The notes under the pieces are model-generated. The model did no database searches. It saw only the letters and a program-made list of their open reading frames with translations, and was not told where the DNA came from. Source: Polaromonas sp. (lineage in GTDB: Bacteria; Pseudomonadota; Gammaproteobacteria; Burkholderiales; Burkholderiaceae_C). Taken from it: a stretch of DNA of 64,000 bases. The position numbers and the translations under genes are program-made. The stretch is from positions 1-64,000 of the forward strand of contig JAQGNE010000005.1 in assembly GCA_028291985.1 (NCBI GenBank), in the 5' to 3' direction. Of this stretch, positions 59,536 through 64,000 are shown piece after piece (the stretch's first letter is position 1; each line of letters begins with the position of its first letter).

Positions 59536-61038
59536 TCAGGTACCGAGCGACTTGACGACGCTGCTGACGGACTGCGCACACAGCGTCATCAAACCGCCAG
59601 GCAATAGGCCCAGTGCCAGCAGGAGCGCACCGTTAACCGCCAGAACCGCAGAGGCATCGCCGGGCGCCACGATGGGACCGGCGTTCGGCGCCACGGGCTC
59701 ATCAAAATACATCACCTTGACAATGCGCAGGTAATAGAACGCACCAATCAGGGACATCAGCACCGCAAAGACAGCCAGCACCAGATAGCTCGTCAGCTGC
59801 GATGAAATGAGCGCTTGTAAAACAGCGAGCTTGGCATAGAAGCCAACCAAAGGCGGCAGCCCTGCCAGCGAAAACATGGCCATGGCCATCACGCCCGCAT
59901 ACAAGGGGCTGCGCTGGTTGAGACCTGCCAGATCACTGATCTCTTCGGACTCATGGCCGCTTCGGGCCAGCAGCATGATGACGCCGAAAGCAGCCAGCGT
60001 GGTCAGGACGTAGGTGATGGCATAGAACATTGCCGCGCTGTAGGCAGACTCTGCATTGAGCTGGTTTCCGTTGACCACACCCGACATCAGACCCAGCAGC
60101 AGAAAACCCATCTGCGAGATGGTTGAATAGGCCAGCATGCGCTTGAGATTCGATTGCGCCACAGCGGCCAGATTACCCACCAGCAGCGAACCGATTGCCA
60201 TGAGGCCCAGCATCTGTTGCCAGTCGATGGCCAGGGGCAGCAGGCCCTCCACCAGCAGGCGGATGCAGATGGCAAATGCAGCCAGCTGCGGCGCGGCGCC
60301 GATCAGCAGCGTCACCGCGGTAGGCGCACCCTGATAAACGTCGGGAAGCCACATGTGAAAAGGTACCGCACCAAGCTTGAATGCGAGGCCAGCCACAATA
60401 AAGACCAGTCCGAAAACCAACACCTGATGCTTGACCTGGCGGCTTGCGATGGCGTTGAAGACTTCGTTGACGTCAAGCGACCCGGTTGCGCCGTACAGCA
60501 TGGACAAACCGTACAGCAGGAAGCCCGATGCCAACGCGCCCAGCACAAAATACTTCATCGCCGCCTCGGTGGCGGTGGCGTCGTCGCGGCGCAGGGCCAC
60601 CAGCGCGTAGCTGCACAGTGTCATGAGCTCAAGACCCATATAGATGACCAGGAAGTTATGCCCGGAAATCATCACAAAAATACCCAGCAGCGCAAAAAGA
60701 CTCAGGGTGAAGAACTCGCCACCGCGCAGCATGTCCCGGTCGGCGGCATAAGGCCGGCCGTAGATCAGCGTCGCCATCAGCGCAATGCTGGCAAAGCATT
60801 TGAGCCAGCTGCCCATGGGATCGACCACCACCATCTTGCTGAAGCCGTAAAAGGTCTGGCCGCCCATCGCAACAGAAGCCTCCAGTGCGGCAACTCCAGC
60901 CAGGGTCAGCAGCGTCAGCACATGGGTAAGCTTGCGGTGGGAACTGGTGACGCCGAGATCAACCAGTGCTATCACGCAGGCCATGACCAGCAGAATGATC
61001 TCGGGGTAAACCGCGATCCAGGAAAGTTTGTCAATCAT
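59536..61038 (-). CDS. nuoN: NADH-quinone oxidoreductase subunit N
   Basis: 500 aa antiporter-like membrane subunit of respiratory complex I, with about 14 helices. Conserved charged residues lie within helices, for example the Glu in [19 protein letters not shown] and the Lys in [20 protein letters not shown] and [20 protein letters not shown]. It starts 14 bp after the nuoM stop; the plain nuoL-M-N order is retained. Confidence 0.96.
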   Translation of the reverse strand: MIDKLSWIAVYPEIILLVMACVIALVDLGVTSSHRKLTHVLTLLTLAGVAALEASVAMGGQTFYGFSKMVVVDPMGSWLKCFASIALMATLIYGRPYAADRDMLRGGEFFTLSLFALLGIFVMISGHNFLVIYMGLELMTLCSYALVALRRDDATATEAAMKYFVLGALASGFLLYGLSMLYGATGSLDVNEVFNAIASRQVKHQVLVFGLVFIVAGLAFKLGAVPFHMWLPDVYQGAPTAVTLLIGAAPQLAAFAICIRLLVEGLLPLAIDWQQMLGLMAIGSLLVGNLAAVAQSNLKRMLAYSTISQMGFLLLGLMSGVVNGNQLNAESAYSAAMFYAITYVLTTLAAFGVIMLLARSGHESEEISDLAGLNQRSPLYAGVMAMAMFSLAGLPPLVGFYAKLAVLQALISSQLTSYLVLAVFAVLMSLIGAFYYLRIVKVMYFDEPVAPNAGPIVAPGDASAVLAVNGALLLALGLLPGGLMTLCAQSVSSVVKSLGT

Positions 61039-61052
61039 CTGAATGCTTCTGA

Positions 61053-62528
61053 TTAGTTCAGTTTGGATATCGCCACGTGCTTTAGCAGGTCCGCGACAGA
61101 TGCGTCCATCACATCCGTGAACGGCTTGGGATAGATACCCATGTACAACACAGCAATGGCAAGCATTGACAGCATGAGGAATTCACGGCCGTTGATGTCC
61201 TTGAGGTTCTTCACATCCTCGTTGGCGACGGGGCCCAGATAGACCCGCTTGTACATCCAGAGGGTGTAGGCAGCGCCCCATATCAACGCGGTAGCGGCGG
61301 CAAGGCCGGTCCAGAAGTTGAACTTGACGGCACCCAGAATCACCATCCACTCACCCACAAAACCGGCGGTCGCGGGCAGGCCGCAATTCGCCATCGCAAA
61401 CAGCAGTGAAAACGCAGCGAACTTCGGCATGGTGTTGACGACACCGCCATAGCTTGCAATGTCGCGCGAATGCACACGGTCATAGAGCACGCCGATACAG
61501 AGAAACATGGCCCCCGAAACAAAACCGTGCGCGATCATCTGGACGATGCCGCCCGCCACGCCCAGGTCATTGAAGATGAAAAAGCCCAGCGTGACGAAAC
61601 CCATATGGGCCACCGAGGAGTAGGCCACCAGCTTTTTCATGTCCTGCTGAACCATGGCGACAAGGCCCACATATATGACGGCAATCAGCGACAAACCGAT
61701 CATCAACCACGCCCATTCGCGCGCCGCATCAGGTGCGATAGGCATGGAAAACCGCAGGAAACCGTATGCGCCAAGCTTGAGCATGATCGCAGCCAGCACC
61801 GCAGAGCCACCAGTTGGGGCCTCTACGTGAACGTCTGGCAGCCAGGTGTGCACCGGCCACATTGGCACCTTGACCGCGAATGCGGCAAAAAATGCAAAAA
61901 ACAGCAGTGTCTGAATCGTCCGGCCAAGCGGCAACTGGTGCCAGGCCAGTATGTCAAAACTTCCGCCCGACTTGTTGTACAGGTAGATCAATGCGACCAG
62001 CATCAGCAGTGAGCCGAGCAGCGTATACAAAAAGAACTTGAACGCTGCATATATCTTGTTGGGCCCGCCCCATATACCGATGATGAGGTACATGGGTATG
62101 AGCGTGGCCTCAAAAAATACATAGAACAGCAGACCGTCCAGCGCGGCAAACACGCCGATCATCAAACCGCTCAGTATCAGGAATGACGCCATGTACTGGT
62201 TCACGCGGGTGGTGATCGTCTCCCAGCTTGCAATGACGACCACCACATTGATAAATGCGGTGAGTAGTACGAACCAAACCGAAATTCCGTCAACACCCAG
62301 GTGGTAGTTGACATTGAAGCGCTCAATCCAGCCGGCTTTCTCGACGAACTGCATGACCGAACTGCCGAGCTTGAATCCGCTGTATAGCGGCAACGTGACC
62401 AAAAAACTGACCACAGCGCCTATCAGTGCAACCCATCGCACCATGCGGGCCTGATCGTCTCGCCCCAGTGCGAGCAGCACGACACCGAAAACAATCGGTG
62501 TCCATATGGCAAGGCTCAGCATTCCCAT
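61053..62528 (-). CDS. nuoM: NADH-quinone oxidoreductase subunit M
   Basis: 491 aa antiporter-like subunit of complex I. Key channel residues: Glu in [20 protein letters not shown] (read here as [12 protein letters not shown]), Lys in [20 protein letters not shown] and [19 protein letters not shown]. It begins 27 bp after nuoL. The downstream order nuoN, DUF2818 implies a single long nuo transcript. Confidence 0.96.
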   Translation of the reverse strand: MGMLSLAIWTPIVFGVVLLALGRDDQARMVRWVALIGAVVSFLVTLPLYSGFKLGSSVMQFVEKAGWIERFNVNYHLGVDGISVWFVLLTAFINVVVVIASWETITTRVNQYMASFLILSGLMIGVFAALDGLLFYVFFEATLIPMYLIIGIWGGPNKIYAAFKFFLYTLLGSLLMLVALIYLYNKSGGSFDILAWHQLPLGRTIQTLLFFAFFAAFAVKVPMWPVHTWLPDVHVEAPTGGSAVLAAIMLKLGAYGFLRFSMPIAPDAAREWAWLMIGLSLIAVIYVGLVAMVQQDMKKLVAYSSVAHMGFVTLGFFIFNDLGVAGGIVQMIAHGFVSGAMFLCIGVLYDRVHSRDIASYGGVVNTMPKFAAFSLLFAMANCGLPATAGFVGEWMVILGAVKFNFWTGLAAATALIWGAAYTLWMYKRVYLGPVANEDVKNLKDINGREFLMLSMLAIAVLYMGIYPKPFTDVMDASVADLLKHVAISKLN

Positions 62529-62555
62529 TGACGAAGTTCCTTCTTGTTGTTGTAG

Positions 62556-64000
62556 TTATTTGTTCAGCCAGACGAAGTACGTCATCAGCACGACAACGCC
62601 AACAATCATTCCGAAGGCGTAGTGGTAGATGTAGCCTGACTGCAAGCGCCGCACCACGCTCGAGACCCACCCTACCAGCTTCCACGAGCCGTTGACGAGG
62701 GCTCCATCGATCAGTTTCTGATCCCCGCCTTTCCACAAGCCGGTTCCCAACAGGCGGGCACCACGTGCCAGAACATTTTCGTTGAACCAGTCGAGGTAGT
62801 ACTTGTTGTCCAGCAGTGTGTAGAGAGGCTGGACCTTGCGCTGTATGGCGGCCGGTAGCGCCGGGTTGACCATATACAGGTAGTACGACAAGGCAACTCC
62901 TGCAAGCGCCAGCCAGAACGGAGCTGTCATCACACCATGCAGCGCCATCTGGGCAGGCCCGTGAAAAGCACTGGCCAGCTCCTGCATGACAGGGTGGCGC
63001 TGCGCGTTCACAAAAATCGAATCTTTGAAAAATTCACCAAACAGCATCGGCTGGATGGTCATGAACCCGATGACGACCGATGGAATGGCCAGCAGGATCA
63101 AAGGTACGGTAATCACCCAAGGCGATTCATGCGGATGATGATGCTCCGCCGACGCGTGGGCGTCATGATGGTCGTCGTGCGCGTCGGGGTTCTGGTCATA
63201 GCGCTCTTTCCCATGGAACACCAGAAAGTACAGCCTGAAAGAATAAAACGCCGTGATGAAAACACCCGCAAGAACTGCAAAATATGCAAACCCAGAGCCG
63301 GCAAGATGGCTTTCATGCACCGCCTCGATGATGCTGTCCTTGGAGTAAAAACCTGAAAACAGCGGCGTTCCGATCAAAGCCAGTGAACCCAGCAGAGACG
63401 TCAACCAGGTAATCGGCATGTACTTGCGCACATTGCCCATCCAGCGGATGTCCTGGTTGTGGTGCATGCCGAGAATGACTGAGCCGGCACCCAGAAACAG
63501 CAGGGCTTTGAAAAACGCGTGCGTCATCAAATGAAAGACCGCAACCGAGTAAGCTGAAGCGCCCAGTGCGACCGTCATGTAACCCAACTGGGAAAGCGTG
63601 GAATAGGCAACCACACGCTTGATATCGTTCTGGATGATGCCAAGAACGCCCATGAACAAGGCAGTGATGCCGCCAATGACCATGATAAAACTGAGCGCCG
63701 CATCACTGAGCTCGAACATCGGTGACAGGCGAGCAACCATGAAGATCCCAGCGGTCACCATCGTGGCAGCATGAATCAGTGCTGATATCGGCGTAGGGCC
63801 TTCCATCGAATCGGGCAGCCATACATGCAGCGGAAACTGCGCCGACTTGCCCATCGCCCCGATGAAAAGGCAAATACAGACCACAGTGATCAGCATCCAG
63901 CCGGTACCCGGCATGACCAGCCGTGAAAGCTCATCCGCCTTGGCAAAAACTTCCCCGTAATTCAGGGTTCCGGCATAGGCGGCAATAAGACCGATACCCA
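62556..64000 (-). CDS. nuoL: NADH-quinone oxidoreductase subunit L (5' end outside the window)
   Basis: C-terminal 481 or so codons of NuoL; the frame remains open through position 64000, so the start is beyond the window. Channel motifs: AMGKSAQFPLHVWLPDSMEG, ALIHAATMVTAGIFMVARLS, QNDIKRVVAYSTLSQLGYM. The C-terminal part has the long amphipathic helix that runs along the membrane arm. A His/Asp-rich loop (PDAHDDHHDAHASAEHHHPH) between late helices is unusual in its density and could bind metal. Confidence 0.95.
   Translation of the reverse strand, partial: GIGLIAAYAGTLNYGEVFAKADELSRLVMPGTGWMLITVVCICLFIGAMGKSAQFPLHVWLPDSMEGPTPISALIHAATMVTAGIFMVARLSPMFELSDAALSFIMVIGGITALFMGVLGIIQNDIKRVVAYSTLSQLGYMTVALGASAYSVAVFHLMTHAFFKALLFLGAGSVILGMHHNQDIRWMGNVRKYMPITWLTSLLGSLALIGTPLFSGFYSKDSIIEAVHESHLAGSGFAYFAVLAGVFITAFYSFRLYFLVFHGKERYDQNPDAHDDHHDAHASAEHHHPHESPWVITVPLILLAIPSVVIGFMTIQPMLFGEFFKDSIFVNAQRHPVMQELASAFHGPAQMALHGVMTAPFWLALAGVALSYYLYMVNPALPAAIQRKVQPLYTLLDNKYYLDWFNENVLARGARLLGTGLWKGGDQKLIDGALVNGSWKLVGWVSSVVRRLQSGYIYHYAFGMIVGVVVLMTYFVWLNK

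Overview
The window reads as a chromosomal segment of a GC-rich betaproteobacterium, most probably family Comamonadaceae and close to Polaromonas or Rhodoferax. This is inferred from gene content and order: parE-transglycosylase-parC; dapA-bamC; pyrG-eno-ftsB; the nuo tail followed by DUF2818, NUDIX and DUF1178; a Bug-family binding protein; and a RoxA-like gene divergent from an FKBP gene. I saw no rRNA, tRNA, CRISPR array, prophage or insertion sequence. Most of the window is housekeeping DNA with small accessory insertions.

Layout. 1-3.1 kb: a four-gene polar amino-acid ABC importer. 3.5-9.2 kb: topoisomerase IV genes with a lytic transglycosylase between them. 9.3-18.3 kb: an MFS transporter with a tiny membrane ORF, a methyltransferase ORF whose 5' end is a short-chain-dehydrogenase fragment, dapA, bamC, a metallo-hydrolase, an Ala/Pro-rich lipoprotein, the RoxA/FKBP divergent pair and a glycine-zipper lipoprotein. 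18.4-28.4 kb: dut, coaBC, pyrG, a DUF1330 gene, eno, ftsB, hslO, a gamma-carbonic-anhydrase-like gene, a DUF455 gene and xerD. 28.4-36.8 kb: a Bug solute-binding protein, an AEC transporter, queG/tsaE/amiC, an OsmB-like lipoprotein, an orphan Rieske dioxygenase pair and a DedA protein. 36.9-43.2 kb: mutL, a lipoprotein hydrolase, a Bcr/CflA transporter, miaA and a LolD-type ATPase. 43.6-54.1 kb: a GMC oxidoreductase, two PLP enzymes (one frameshifted), an FtsX-like permease, an AttH-like lipocalin, a RIO kinase, a solitary ribbon-helix-helix antitoxin-like gene and a collagen-like lipoprotein. 54.4-64 kb: an MsbA-like exporter, a glutamate dehydrogenase and the 3' end of the nuo (complex I) operon.

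The most striking pattern is a family of roughly 55-60 bp dispersed repeats. The core is TTGCTAT-spacer-ATAGC followed by a GGGCTAGAGGC-like tail. I find seven clear copies and two weaker ones. Four clear copies lie inside conserved genes (coaBC, the DUF455 gene, miaA, the FtsX-like permease) without breaking the reading frame. In the three genes that read the antisense strand of the repeat, the same frame is used each time and yields related peptides ending in A-T-x-x-I-A. Other notable points are the dehydrogenase-methyltransferase chimera, the single-base frameshift in a Cds1-like cysteine desulfhydrase gene, a collagen-like lipoprotein, two divergent gene pairs with almost no or negative 5' spacing, and an AttH-type ABC system whose parts are split by metabolic genes.
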